DNA from: Ophiothrix spiculata
Lineage: Eukaryota > Echinodermata > Ophiuroidea > Amphilepidida > Ophiotrichidae
Direction: 5' to 3' (one strand)
DNA length: 24,582 bases
NCBI GenBank assembly: GCA_000969725.1
Contig: JXSR01S045008.1
In this document: positions 13,101 through 19,387 of the stretch, piece after piece
Layout of the letters: each line of letters begins with the position of its first letter
How positions within the stretch are numbered: the stretch's first letter is position 1
Position numbers and translations under genes: made by a program
Notes under the pieces: generated by a model
Database searches by the model: none
What the model was told of the DNA's origin: nothing
Seen by the model: only the letters and a program-made list of their open reading frames with translations

Positions 13101-16100
13101 TATTGACTCATTTTTGTTGCTTTCTATTGAGTGAAAATGAAATAAATCCATGTAAAGAGCCTATTGAGTGCAGATTTTCTAAGATGTAGCCGATTTTCAG
13201 GAGAAAACGCGGTTTTCCACGGTCATAAAATAATAAGTAGCACAAAAGTAGCGAAATCGCGGTAGAGCTTTTCAAGTAGCGGCATGAAAGTCAAAAGTAG
13301 CCCAATTGGGCTACTAAATCGCGGCTTTGGCAACACTGACATGATGACAAATCTTTGATATCAATCCACACCTATTAGCACTTGACCTTTTGACCTAAGC
13401 TTGTTACCAATCCACACCCATTAGCACTTGACCTTTTGACCTATGCTTGTTACCAATCCACACCCATAAGCACCTGACCTTTTGATCTAAGGTTGTTAAG
13501 TTCCATTTGTGTTTGGTTGCTGAGTATATGATTGCTTCAACCCAACCATCCTAAAATAAAAATATTCTGTCCAAAGTTTATTTGTTTGTTTTCTTCTTAC
13601 AGAAAATATTTGTAGAAGTTCCTGAGAATTGCATAATGAGCTGGACCACTACCACACATATGAATATTTATCACCAAGCCAAAGAAATCGTCACATTTGT
13701 CAAGAATATTAAAGGTGAGGACAATGCTTTGTAAAGTTTAAGGAGCATTATTTATTATGGGCAACCTACACATCGGGTTTGGCTAATCATTATATACTAA
13801 GGAGCAGTGTACATATGTATATGTAACTAAAATCCAAATGTTTAAGACTATATAATATTTTTTTAAGAAAAGAAAACAAGAAAGTTCCTAGTATATGAAT
13901 ATTGGCAACAGATACGAAATTTGACTGAGAATGCTGCAATCAAGTTAATCAAGTGCTATTGCTTGCTGGCGCACAATTTGTCGGAAAAAATGTAAAATAC
14001 TTATAGCGTTGAAGTCAAGTAATTGTTGCGCGCGACCAGAATACAGGGCTGGGTCACTACGCACTGATGCAGCATCGGTCCAAGCGTGGTGCAATTCCCA
14101 AAGTTAACTGTAATTTTAGAGTGGAAATAGACCTGTTTCCAATCGGTTCTTTCTTTAATCTATGTTGAATATTGACTGCTTTCAGTGTGTGAGCTCATAT
14201 ACCTGTTATTGACCCGCAAAGGCCTAAAATTTCAATTCATATAATGGACATGGATTAGCTTTCAATACCAAGTGTCATCATCAGTGCCATATAATCTCTT
14301 TACAGATATAGTGAGCCCCAAACAGATGGACAGTAAATCCTCAGCAGATACTTCAGCAGATAGTAACTTACAAGTCAAGAAAGAGTCACTGCACTTGGCC
14401 ATCAATGTCAGAGAATTTATCTTACATTATGATGTGTCATCCACACAAAGGTAAGCTTGACATCACAAAATGATTGCTTATTTATAACATTGATGGTTAC
14501 AATTTATTTTGTGTCAATGGTTACTCAAGGAATACACATATATTGAAAGGAATATAAATTTGAAATTGATTTAGTTGTGATTATAACTTAACACAGCTGA
14601 CATGTGAGTTTATATTGACTGGTGTCTATGGCATTTTTATTTCAGGAATTATGTGATTGTGAATGAGTTATACGGTGAGAAACAAGGTGACAAAGTTCTC
14701 AAGGCTACTTCGCCCAATGTTGTCATAGGCTTTGAGGGACATCCATTATTCACTATTAAGGTGAGTATAGGTTTATTTATTTATTTATTTGTTTGTTTGT
14801 TTGTTTGTTTGTTTGTTTGTTTGTTTATTTATTTATTTCAATGGAAAGCCATGCTAATCCCAATAGTGCATATGCATTAAATTCAAGGGATGCCTCCGTG
14901 GTGTGAAAGACAGAATATTGAAAAGAATATTTGATTTTTAATGCAGGAGGACACTGAAGTGCTCGTAGAAAACCTGCAAGGATGGGTATTGATCGACAAC
15001 CAAATTCATGCACAGCCTAGGTCCCAGCAGGAATCGAACCCAGGCCGCGTTGGTGAAAGGCAAGGGAAGAAACGCTGCGCCAACCTGTCCCTCCAAGGTT
15101 TAAAATTATTGCACCCCAACAGACACACATATATGGTCAATTACCAAAAATGTGTGGTCAATCCAAAATGTGTAGTCATTTTGTAAGAAAGTTGTCCATT
15201 GCTTTAAAGCATCAGGTAATGAACTATGGTGATGACTGGTTAATTTCCTCACTGATAAGAAGTTGGTTAGGTGATCACTGTAACAACCAACCACATCTAA
15301 TTGCTTGAAATGCAGTGAGCCGGGGCAGTGAGTTGCCTACAGTGTGAGGTAGAACTTGAAAAATGCATTGATGAATAAGAAACCTACATATGGGAGCTAA
15401 ATTTCAAGATAGATCAGTTGTGTAATTTGAAAGTATGATTGCTGAAAATATTTCTACCTGCAGTCTTTTTTTTTTTTTCAGTCTGCATGTATAGAAAAGC
15501 TGGTAAATAATCCTCAATTACTAGATGACAGGCAGAGTTTTGATAAGCTTACACTCACTACTAACAGAGCGTGGTAAGTAGACTTGGCCTTGTAGGCCAA
15601 ATCCCCAGGGGGAGGGGTACTCACATGAAGCTGGTAAATAATCCCCAGTTACTAGATGATAGGCAGAGTCTTGATAAGCTTACACTGACTACTAACAGAG
15701 CGTGGTAAGTGGACTCTGCCTTGTAGGCCAAATCTGGGGGGGGGGGGAATCAAAAAAAGCTGGTAAATAATCATCAATTGCTAGATGACAGGCAGAGTTT
15801 TGATAAGCTTACACTCACTACTAACAGAGCGTGGTAAGTGGACTCTGCCTTGTAGGCCAAATCTGGGGGGGGGGGGAATCAAAAAAAGCTGGTAAATAAT
15901 CATCAATTGCTAGATGACAGGCAGAGTTTTGATAAGCTTACACTCACTACTAACAGAGCGTGGTAAGTGGACTCTGCCTTGTAGGCCAAATCTGGGGGGG
16001 GGGGGAAATCGAAAGAAGCTGGTAAATAATCATCAATTGCTAGATGACAGGCAGAGTTTTGATAAGCTGACACTTCCTACTAACAGAGTGCATGGTAAGT

Positions 16101-17439
16101 GGACTCCCCAGGGAATTTAAGAAAGGGGAATCGATACTCTGAGCATGTATTAATCTGGAGACCAATAAGAGAATACAAGATAAGACTTATTGTTTTGCCT
16201 GTCATCTATTGTCTCATAATGGATTATTTTGAGTAATGGGTGCCCCTGAAGGGGCTGCCCATTACGAATAATATAATGTAAACCCATCCAGTGTGAGACA
16301 AAAGATGACAGGCAAAACAATATTATCTTTTATTCTCATTCTTAGTCAAAAATTCGAGACATTTTAAGATCAAGAATGAAGTCAACTATTCGCCAAAATA
16401 CGTAAGACATTATTATTGGAAAAGCGTGCATCTCTATTCAAACATAAAATATTCCAGTTCAAGTAAGAACTGCTCGTCAAATTCATATATCTACACCACT
16501 CAGTAATTTTCAATGCGCGGCTCCACTGCATTTGACGTCATGTATTTTCTCATAATGGATAGCTAAATTTCCTGATAAGGTAGTAAAATCACACTCAGTG
16601 ACTAAGAATGTCTCATAACGGATGGTTGTTTCAGTTAAATAACACTCGTTGACTAAGAATTTGGGGTTATCAGGTTTGGTTACCAATAACTATAGAACTG
16701 CTTTATAACTGAAATATACACACATTGTCTAATGATGGGGCAACAGATATGCATCTAAAATGCAGTAACTCTAGTTAAAGATACAATTTAAGTTCAACAG
16801 CAACTGTTAGAAGGAATGGTGCACCTTTTTCGCCCAGCTGATTACCCCCAAATTGAGTTATTTGGAAGTTACAGTGCTTTTCTTGGGGAGGTATATGGAT
16901 TTGGAATATCCTTGTTATATCTGTGACATAAACTCAGCATGTACTTATAGTATGCTTTTCCACCAATTAAACAGAGTTTTAGGTGTTTTTATATCAAATT
17001 ACATAATTGCAGTCATTTTTGTTAATCAGTTATGTGATTGCTCAGACTTTTGTGGCTGTTTCTATCAATCTTTATAATTTGTGATGTATATTTCGTTGTT
17101 CAGTGGTGTGGTTGACAGGAGTATATTTCAATCTTTTAGATTTGTGATTGTTTATTTTGTTGTTCAGGGGTGTGTTTGCCAAGAGTCTTGATGTAGTGTT
17201 TCTATATTTCAATCTTTATAATTTGTGATGTATATTTTGTTGTTCAGGGGTGTGTTTTCCAAGAGCCTTGATGTAGTTATTCTATATTTCAATCTTGATA
17301 ATTTGTGACTGTATATTTTGTTTCTATATTTCAATCTTTATAATTTGTGATGTATATTTTGTTGCTCAGGGGTGTGTTTGCCAAGAGTCTTGAGATAGTG
17401 TTCCCATATCAATACGACTTTGCTGCCAACTACACAGGG
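1018..17439 (+). CDS. BLTP2: BLTP2 (KIAA0100/hobbit) bridge-like lipid-transfer protein, internal exons only
   Basis: Twelve spliced exons: 1018-1196, 2005-2162, 7022-7055, 7875-7998, 9391-9643, 10143-10249, 11541-11630, 13603-13714, 14306-14450, 14646-14760, 15482-15573, 17370-17439. All introns are AG/GT-bounded and the phases chain (0,2,1,2,0,1,0,0,1,2,0,2, ending at 0), giving 493 uninterrupted codons. Recognition is from memory of human KIAA0100 (about 2,235 aa). Order and landmarks match: HVWG, LIRLEDIDAF against [22 protein letters not shown] against LLWSPPDHM, and IVFPYQYDF against VEFPYQYDF. The segment corresponds roughly to human residues 350-860 (estimate), within the repeating beta-groove rod. 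Family knowledge: the protein is ER-anchored and moves phospholipid at ER-plasma-membrane contacts. The N-terminal anchor and C-terminal half are absent. Three exon edges have tandem copies in adjacent introns. Recognition is firm; exact splice sites need RNA. Confidence 0.92.
1490..1701. mobile_element. Short MITE with CTGTAAAC...TATTTTCG inverted ends
   Basis: The left end CTGTAAACAGGGTTATTTTC and the right end (reverse complement CTGTAAACGGGGATATTTTC) match apart from two positions, about 210 bp apart. Inside, AAATTCTCG and GAGAAATTCT are also inverted. It is non-coding and lies in the intron after window exon 1. The superfamily cannot be told from the ends alone. Confidence 0.65.
2005..2162 (+). 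CDS. BLTP2: BLTP2, window exon 2
   Basis: The acceptor is ACTTCCAG| and the donor is GATGCAG|GTTAG. The first base completes CGA (Arg). It reads RVKPTNFIEQFCLPVDVTFD and ends LRSAVHITTDAG. A second AG two bases downstream would shift the frame and is rejected. The bases for VTFDLN contain a perfect DR1 arrangement of two TGACCT half-sites around 2050-2063. Confidence 0.9.
3961..4014. repeat. Interrupted telomere-like (CCCTAA)n stretch
   Basis: Degenerate CCCTAA/CCTAA units over about 54 bases (ACCCTAG, ACCCTAAATCC, CTAACCCTAACTT). Metazoan telomere repeats are TTAGGG, so this could be an old interstitial telomeric insertion or simple-sequence drift. Confidence 0.6.
4034..4185. repeat. Two-copy diverged tandem repeat, about 76 bp unit
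   Basis: TGGTACATTTGATCCAAAAA at about 4040 and TAGTACACTTTATCAAAGAT at about 4116 start two copies. Both run on to AAAATGCA..GTGTGGGGCC-like text and CCTATATTTT. Confidence 0.5.
4718..5008 (-). pseudogene. Possible degenerate LINE reverse-transcriptase C-terminal tail
   Basis: An open stretch of 96 codons contains SHTRNLKK, then SLSSSGLRLWGP and KEVISKIRSVKRCY. The spacing resembles the C-terminal end of Jockey/CR1-like LINE ORFs (HTRN ... GP-LWN-LP ... FK-LK). The usual WN-LP is not present, so this is weak. It could equally be a chance open frame. Confidence 0.25.
5574..6059. mobile_element. Tc1/mariner-type MITE with TA target duplication
   Basis: Terminal inverted repeats of 28 bp starting CACTCCCGGTCAAAAGTGTT differ at one position and are flanked on both sides by TA (5572-5573, 6060-6061). 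The CACTCCCGGTCAAAAGT ends are characteristic of Tc1-like elements. The 486 bp interior has no transposase similarity, so it is non-autonomous. Confidence 0.88.
6636..6880. repeat. Tandem duplication with an inverted partner
   Basis: Two copies of AAAAGTTRCACTCATATA...TTGACTAGATATCAAGTAAA start near 6637 and 6690. TTGATATCTAGTCAAATT at about 6854 is the inverse of their shared end. It is probably part of a decayed palindromic element. Confidence 0.55.
7022..7055 (+). CDS. BLTP2: BLTP2, window exon 3 (34-base micro-exon)
   Basis: A very short exon encoding GSATQKPFRYIR with its joins. It follows a pyrimidine-rich tract ending TTTTTTTCAG and is followed by AG|GTAAGT. Phase 1 in and phase 2 out are needed to join the flanking exons in frame, which is the main support. 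It corresponds to the poorly conserved linker before the human segment ending HVWG. Confidence 0.8.
7120..7390 (+). mobile_element. tRNA-related SINE with telomere-like inverted ends, copy 1
   Basis: It starts TTAACCCTAAC (7120-7130) and ends GTTAGGGTTAA (7380-7390), exact inverse ends. A Pol III B-box, GGTTCGAATCC, is at 7294-7304. An A-box-like TGGCTTGACATAG is at 7250-7262, at tRNA-like spacing. The 5' half shares AAGTCCAAATACGTCA with copy 2. Confidence 0.7.
7875..7998 (+). CDS. BLTP2: BLTP2, window exon 4
   Basis: The acceptor is TTTTCATTGCAG and the donor is ATTAAG|GTGGGT. It encodes GSIQGEQLCCQIGDSMRIPG followed by GKHVWGTPCAINTVNIK. The HVWG motif matches human NMHVWGEALVLDSFTLQ at the same point. 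It ends in phase 0. Confidence 0.92.
8067..8333. mobile_element. Foldback (palindromic) element with a perfect 32-bp hairpin core
   Basis: The core arms 8177-8208 and 8214-8245 are perfect inverted repeats of 32 bp around a 5-base loop (TGGTG). An outer pair, AGAAAGTCGTATCTCCAATG at about 8083 and its inverse at about 8291-8316, is imperfect. The whole lies just after exon 4. It is non-coding and probably a MITE. Confidence 0.75.
8974..9305. mobile_element. Short DNA element with GGGGTACT-type ends and 8-bp target duplication
   Basis: The left end TCCAGGAGGGGTACTTAGTA and the right end (reverse complement CCCGGGGAAGGTACTC) are related inverted ends. GGTATAAC flanks both sides (8966-8973, 9306-9313). 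The interior repeats GGGTCC...TTTGGTAT-like text and is non-coding. Related pieces occur near 1225, 15604 and 23509. Confidence 0.6.
9391..9643 (+). CDS. BLTP2: BLTP2, window exon 5
   Basis: The longest exon here (253 bases). The acceptor is AAACAAACAG and the donor is ATCCCAG|GTGAGC. It encodes VNITPMLLEVEGAVQSLQL, a basic linker (KKKPRMRPVKASISRPSRR) and YQVLIRLEDIDAFVCSDIPG, aligning with human [20 protein letters not shown]. The stretch encoding RPVKASISRPSRRYQ (about 9547-9597) recurs as degenerate copies in the following intron. The matching human linker has similar length, so the coding region does not look expanded. Confidence 0.92.
9664..10035 (+). repeat. Degenerate minisatellite derived from BLTP2 exon 5 sequence
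   Basis: Repeated unit of roughly 46 bp with a core like GGTTGAAGCCAG then TAGGCCTTGTAGGTGATACC. Copies begin near 9668, 9766, 9805, 9857, 9901 and 9980, of varying completeness. The same unit in coding form is inside exon 5 (about 9547-9597), where it encodes RPVKASISRPSRRYQ. Either exon sequence spread into the intron or an old repeat was captured as coding. Confidence 0.7.
10143..10249 (+). CDS. BLTP2: BLTP2, window exon 6
   Basis: The acceptor is CTTGTCTTTTAG and the donor is ACCAAA|GTAAGT. It encodes ECLTARIDTVEVDSSPSLST and ASIEGIKFRRIKCDTK, matching human [21 protein letters not shown]. It enters in phase 1 and ends in phase 0. Confidence 0.91.
10344..10450. repeat. Imperfect hairpin, CCCTGCTTCTTCACGAAAT arms
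   Basis: ACCCCTGCTTCTTCACGAAA at 10344 pairs with TTTCGTAAGAACAAGCAGGGT ending at about 10449. GCCATATTCCAT (10365-10376) pairs with ATGGAATATGGC. An outer arm pair, TTTTTGTAATCTCATTGGT (about 10481) and ACCAATGAGATTACAGAAAT (about 10732), encloses the following region. Confidence 0.55.
10595..10666 (+). repeat. Two 36-bp tandem copies
   Basis: AGGAGCGTATTGATCTGTGT starts at 10595 and again at 10631. The copies differ at the end (GTACGCTCGTATAG against GTACGCTTGTATAT). Very recent by similarity. Confidence 0.75.
10801..11011. mobile_element. Palindromic MITE with adjacent 13-bp perfect hairpin
   Basis: GCCGTGCAATAGT/ACTATTGCACGGC (10801-10830) is a perfect hairpin with a 4-base loop. Next to it 10864-10923 pairs with 10954-11011: the arms start ACAAATATTGAATGC and share GTGCAATAGTA, then CAAAATATATCAT. 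The GCAATAGT words recur in both parts, suggesting one compound foldback element. Confidence 0.7.
11302..11317. promoter_or_regulatory. RFX X-box-like palindrome
   Basis: GGTTACCATGGCAACC is a near-perfect match to the RFX X-box half-site pair (GTTGCC-ATGG-YAAC). It is within BLTP2 intron 6. Binding is not shown and could be incidental. Confidence 0.4.
11541..11630 (+). CDS. BLTP2: BLTP2, window exon 7
   Basis: Exactly 30 codons, phase 0 on both sides. The acceptor is TTTCATTTCAG and the donor is AATAAG|GTAGGA. It encodes ICQCLGYAKLPGEAILDVKE then ITCKHTAENK, aligning with human [20 protein letters not shown]. Being symmetric it could be skipped without a frame change, but there is no sign that it is. 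Confidence 0.9.
11678..11948 (+). mobile_element. tRNA-related SINE with telomere-like ends, copy 2
   Basis: Second copy of the 7120-7390 family in the same orientation. It has CCCTAACCCT at the 5' end, AAGTCCAAATACGTCA shared with copy 1, a B-box GGTTTGAATCC at 11852-11862, and AGTTAGGTTTA at the 3' end. More diverged at the ends than copy 1. Confidence 0.65.
12004..12380. repeat. GC-richer inverted-repeat cluster
   Basis: It includes a perfect 18-bp palindrome (12004-12021, ATACACCATATGGTGTAT). Arms 12054-12066 (ATGGTCACATAA core) pair with 12173-12185, and CCAGTCGGCGACTGG is at about 12155. Related GTCACC/GGTGTC words continue to 12380. It looks like foldback debris; no gene is seen. Confidence 0.45.
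12641..13338. mobile_element. Non-autonomous hAT-type transposon with 8-bp target duplication
   Basis: It starts CAGTGTTGCCAAA and ends with the inverse, TTTGGCAACACTG. The flanks are exactly ACATGATG on both sides (12633-12640, 13339-13346). CAGTG termini with 8-bp duplications are the hAT hallmark. Subterminal AGTAGC words recur near both ends (GTAGCGG, GTAGCCC, GTAGCAC), as expected for transposase-binding repeats. The 698 bp interior encodes no transposase. Confidence 0.88.
13362..13499 (+). repeat. 46-bp minisatellite, three copies, each with a DR2-type half-site pair
   Basis: Units start at 13362, 13408 and 13454 (CAATCCACACCYATTAGCAC). Each carries TGACCTTTTGACCT or a one-base variant, two AGGTCA half-sites spaced by two bases. 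The array begins 24 bp after the hAT-type element. Confidence 0.85.
13603..13714 (+). CDS. BLTP2: BLTP2, window exon 8
   Basis: The acceptor is TTCTTCTTACAG and the donor is AAAG|GTGAGG. It encodes [20 protein letters not shown] then NIYHQAKEIVTFVKNIK, aligning with human [20 protein letters not shown], including the W...HM..Y pattern. Confidence 0.92.
13715..14305. other. BLTP2 intron 8; nothing recognised
   Basis: 591 bp of ordinary AT-rich intron. No exon, RNA gene or clear repeat is visible. Confidence 0.6.
14306..14450 (+). CDS. BLTP2: BLTP2, window exon 9
   Basis: The acceptor is CTCTTTACAG and the donor is CAAAG|GTAAGC. A Ser/Asp-rich linker (QMDSKSSADTSADSNLQ) is followed by SLHLAINVREFILHYDVSST, which aligns with human [20 protein letters not shown]. 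It enters in phase 1 and ends in phase 2. Confidence 0.91.
14646..14760 (+). CDS. BLTP2: BLTP2, window exon 10
   Basis: The acceptor is TTTTATTTCAG and the donor is ATTAAG|GTGAGT. It encodes NYVIVNELYGEKQGDKVLKA then SPNVVIGFEGHPLFTIK, aligning with human PELAAGFDGNSIFNFKEV (AGFDG against IGFEG). It leaves phase 0. Confidence 0.91.
14771..14839 (+). repeat. (TTTA)n(TTTG)n(TTTA)n microsatellite
   Basis: A compound tetranucleotide tract starting about 10 bases after the exon 10 donor: TTTA units, about nine TTTG units, then TTTA units. Confidence 0.9.
14875..15096 (-). mobile_element. tRNA-derived SINE, second family, minus strand
   Basis: On the minus strand a head GGACAGGTTGGCGCAGCG (A-box near 15073-15083) is followed by GGTTCGATTCC (B-box, 15030-15040) at tRNA-like spacing. 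The body continues CTGGGACCTAGGCTGTGCAT, as in deuterostome tRNA-derived SINEs I recall. The 3' end is not well defined. Confidence 0.75.
15482..15573 (+). CDS. BLTP2: BLTP2, window exon 11 (source of the donor-side array)
   Basis: The acceptor follows a T-rich tract ending TTTTTTCAG; the donor is GCGTG|GTAAGT. It encodes SACIEKLVNNPQLLDDRQSF then DKLTLTTNRA and the first two bases of Trp, aligning with human ALQTLRNRVW. From AGCTGG at 15498 onward the exon, its donor and the first intron bases are repeated four more times downstream. Only this copy has the 5' part and an acceptor. Reading past this donor gives TGG TAA, an immediate stop. Confidence 0.9.
15498..16110 (+). repeat. Five tandem copies of the exon 11 3' part with its splice donor
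   Basis: Copies start with AGCTGGTAAATAAT at 15498, 15629, 15758, 15887 and 16017 (periods 131, 129, 129, 130). Each runs through GATGACAGGCAGAGT, AACAGAG(C/T)G and an intact GTAAGT donor; copies 1-4 then have the shared TTGTAGGCCAAATC, and a G-run follows in copies 2-4. Copy 1 is the real exon end; copies 2-5 lack the exon's 5' part and acceptor. Copies 3 and 4 are almost identical, implying recent slippage or unequal exchange. All keep the coding frame up to TGG TAA except copy 5, which has a small insertion (GTGCATGG). Confidence 0.93.
16169..16338. mobile_element. Foldback element in intron 11
   Basis: Arms of about 80 bp. ATTGTTTTGCCTGTCATCT (about 16189) and its inverse (about 16303-16321) are exact. 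The centre is GTAATGGGTGCCCCTGAAGG, pairing with GGGGCTGCCCATTAC. Further TCTCATAA/TTAGTCA words to about 16630 suggest an older outer arm. Confidence 0.7.
16340..17059. other. Rest of intron 11 between the two exon-edge arrays
   Basis: Apart from inverted words (ATTCTTAGTCA at about 16338 and TGACTAAGAAT near 16600) this holds nothing identifiable. The open stretch at 16853-17077 runs into the acceptor-side array and does not resemble a protein I know. Confidence 0.5.
17060..17439 (+). repeat. Four tandem copies of the exon 12 5' part with its splice acceptor
   Basis: Each unit has TTCAATCTTTATAATTTGTG, a T-rich stretch ending TTGTTGTTCAG, and GGGTGTGTTTGCCAAGAG. Exon-like starts are at 17104 (most diverged), 17168, 17248 and 17370 (the real exon). 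An extra partial unit without the exon part lies at about 17281-17330. Used as acceptors, copies 2 and 3 would reach an in-frame TGA after about 20 codons. Confidence 0.9.
17370..17439 (+). CDS. BLTP2: BLTP2, window exon 12 (last one found)
   Basis: The acceptor is TTGTTGCTCAG and the donor is ACAGGG|GTAAGT. It completes Trp and encodes GVFAKSLEIVFPYQYDFAAN then YTG. FPYQYDF matches the human protein exactly and is the strongest single anchor for the assignment. The 5' half and its acceptor are preceded by three diverged tandem copies. The next expected segment (KWLK, later NYELMKDE in human) was not found in the rest of the window. Confidence 0.93.
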
Positions 17440-17502
17440 GTAAGTTCCTATTATTATTGATAAGGCCTAAAAAATTTTTTATTTGGTATAAACCCATTGA
17501 CC

Positions 17503-17550
17503 TCCCCCCTCCCCCCCCCCCCCAAAAAAAAAGAAACAAAACAAACAAAA
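17503..17550. repeat. Poly-C / poly-A low-complexity tract
   Basis: Runs of C (about 15) followed by A-rich sequence with CAAA units. Such runs are prone to length error in assembly. Confidence 0.85.
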
Positions 17551-18344
17551 AAAGACAGAAATAAAAATCCAGTTATGCAAAGATTTAATTAGAACACACA
17601 ATTCTGGCCTTTTGTTGGTTTAGCTTTTATCCAACATGGTATCAATATCTGCCAAAAATGACTGACCAACCAAATTTTCCCCCAATGTTATGCCAATCAG
17701 AAGATTCTTTAGGCCTAATGTGGATTTGTTTGGTTAACTATGCAAAAGTTTGTTGTATTTTAGGAAGTACCAGTATTAAAATCTGCAGTGTGTTACATTT
17801 TGCTTTTTGATGTGCGTGTTCATACACTTCTCACACACTCAGCCAAAGATGTCTTCCCAGAAAATTCATTGGTAAAAGGCAATTTTAATCTCCAGAAATG
17901 GAATTAAAACAATTGAAAATGTCCATTTGCCTGAAAAAAGTTTTTTTTATTGCCTTAGGTAGGAATGTCAAGACATTGTGTAACATTTTCTCAAATTACA
18001 CGCAAGCACAGAAAAAAGGGAGTTATTGTTATGATGAAAAGCAGGGGCAGTAGGTGTGACTATAGTAAGAGTTTTTTTCTGAGCTTTGAAAAACTTGTTT
18101 ACAGGAAGCCACCCTCGCGCAATAAAAATATGAGGCCGCATGGATGCATCATAGTTGATTAGAGATGAAACAACTCAGTGGCGTGTTTGAATAACTTTCA
18201 ACATCGAAAATCTCAATTCTAAATATTTTCAATTAAACAGATTTTCCTACTCATCTTCATAAAACATTATGATTTAGCATAATCTGAAACAAAGTGCTAC
18301 ATTGTGAATGTTGACGTTTTTAATTGTTCCTAAGCATCAGGTTG

Positions 18345-19139
18345 TTTAATCACTCTTTATTAGCAAAAGACAATAAATACAATATATCAAATGCAAAGAT
18401 GAAGAGCGTACAGAAAGCCCAGGTCATATGTCAAGCTCATCGAAATAACCTTGACATGGTGCAGGGCAGACAATACAAAAGAAAAACAATATAAAAAAAA
18501 ACAGTGAAGCAAAAACCCGAACACGGAGACAAAAGATCCGAAGGCCTATAATTTGAGGTGGGGTTGATTTTCGGAACCCCATGATGGCTCGTGGCGAGCA
18601 TTCCAGATAGTATAACTGGAGAGAAGGGCAATTCTACTGAGTTCTTTTTTCAGGGATCGAGGTGGTTTGGCCTTTATGAAGGAAAACATCTCAGAAATAC
18701 TTTTACTTGTTTCTGGTGTTATCAAACCGCGCGACCCGATCTCGAAGCAAATAAGATTACACTTATACCCATTGTCGGTGATGTCAGATACAAGGTCGGT
18801 GTATTTCAGATGTTTTCGTTCATGAGCCTTGGAAATATTCTCTTCAAACGGAACAGTGAGTTCAAGCAGGTGAACGGATTTCTTCCTGTTATTAACCATA
18901 ATGATATCAGGACGGAGTTTGGAGATGACAATGTTAACAGGAAGGGTACCACCAGTAGTGGTATATCCGGGCATATCAGAAAATATTTTAATGAAACTAG
19001 AATTTGTACCAATGGCGTTCTCCAGAAGTTTCAAAAGATGGAGAAGAATTGAGTCATGACGCCAGGTGAATCTGCCTTGGTTGAGAGAAACGTTGCAAGC
19101 ATTTAGAATATGGTTAAGGGTTTCTTTGTTCCCACATAA
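18345..19139 (-). mobile_element. 5'-truncated LINE 3' end with restriction-like endonuclease (R2/NeSL/HERO group)
   Basis: An open minus-strand frame from about 19139 to the stop at 18546 reads CGNKETLNHILNAC (the CCHC finger minus its first Cys), GRFTWRHDSIL, then RPDIIMV...HLLELTVPFE and KAHERKHLKYTDL. RPD-X14-E and the following K..KY match the restriction-like endonuclease of R2-type LINEs, which cut their own targets. The 5' break falls at the finger. About 200 bp of 3' UTR follows, with AATAAA near the end. One uninterrupted frame over 195 codons suggests a fairly young insertion. Confidence 0.82.
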
Positions 19140-19387
19140 CTAAAAGTATATTTTGCTCATACTAAAAGTGCCCGACAAGCGATGAGCAGTGCGCCAACTT
19201 ATGTGTACTGCCTAAACACACTTCCGTAAACATTGTACCGTGCATGATGCACTAACTTGAATATCAACTGTGGATTCATCACGAATCAACAACGGTATAA
19301 GAAGATACAATGAGTAGTTGAATGGCATGATACACCTGATACCTGCTACTACACAGTCATTGCTCATAGAATATAAATAAATGCTAT

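Noticed and set aside
14941-15186. 81-codon plus-strand open frame and its antisense partners
   Set aside because: It lies over a minus-strand tRNA-derived SINE; the reading frame is incidental.
17764-17871. A 36-codon open stretch between an AG acceptor and a GT, in phase with BLTP2 exon 12
   Set aside because: The encoded EVPVLKSAVCYILLFDVRV... has no resemblance to the conserved BLTP2 segment expected next, and the donor (GTAAAA) is weak. RNA evidence could revive it as a lineage-specific cassette.
18591-19052. 153-codon plus-strand open frame
   Set aside because: It is the antisense shadow of the LINE endonuclease frame, which has recognisable motifs on the minus strand.
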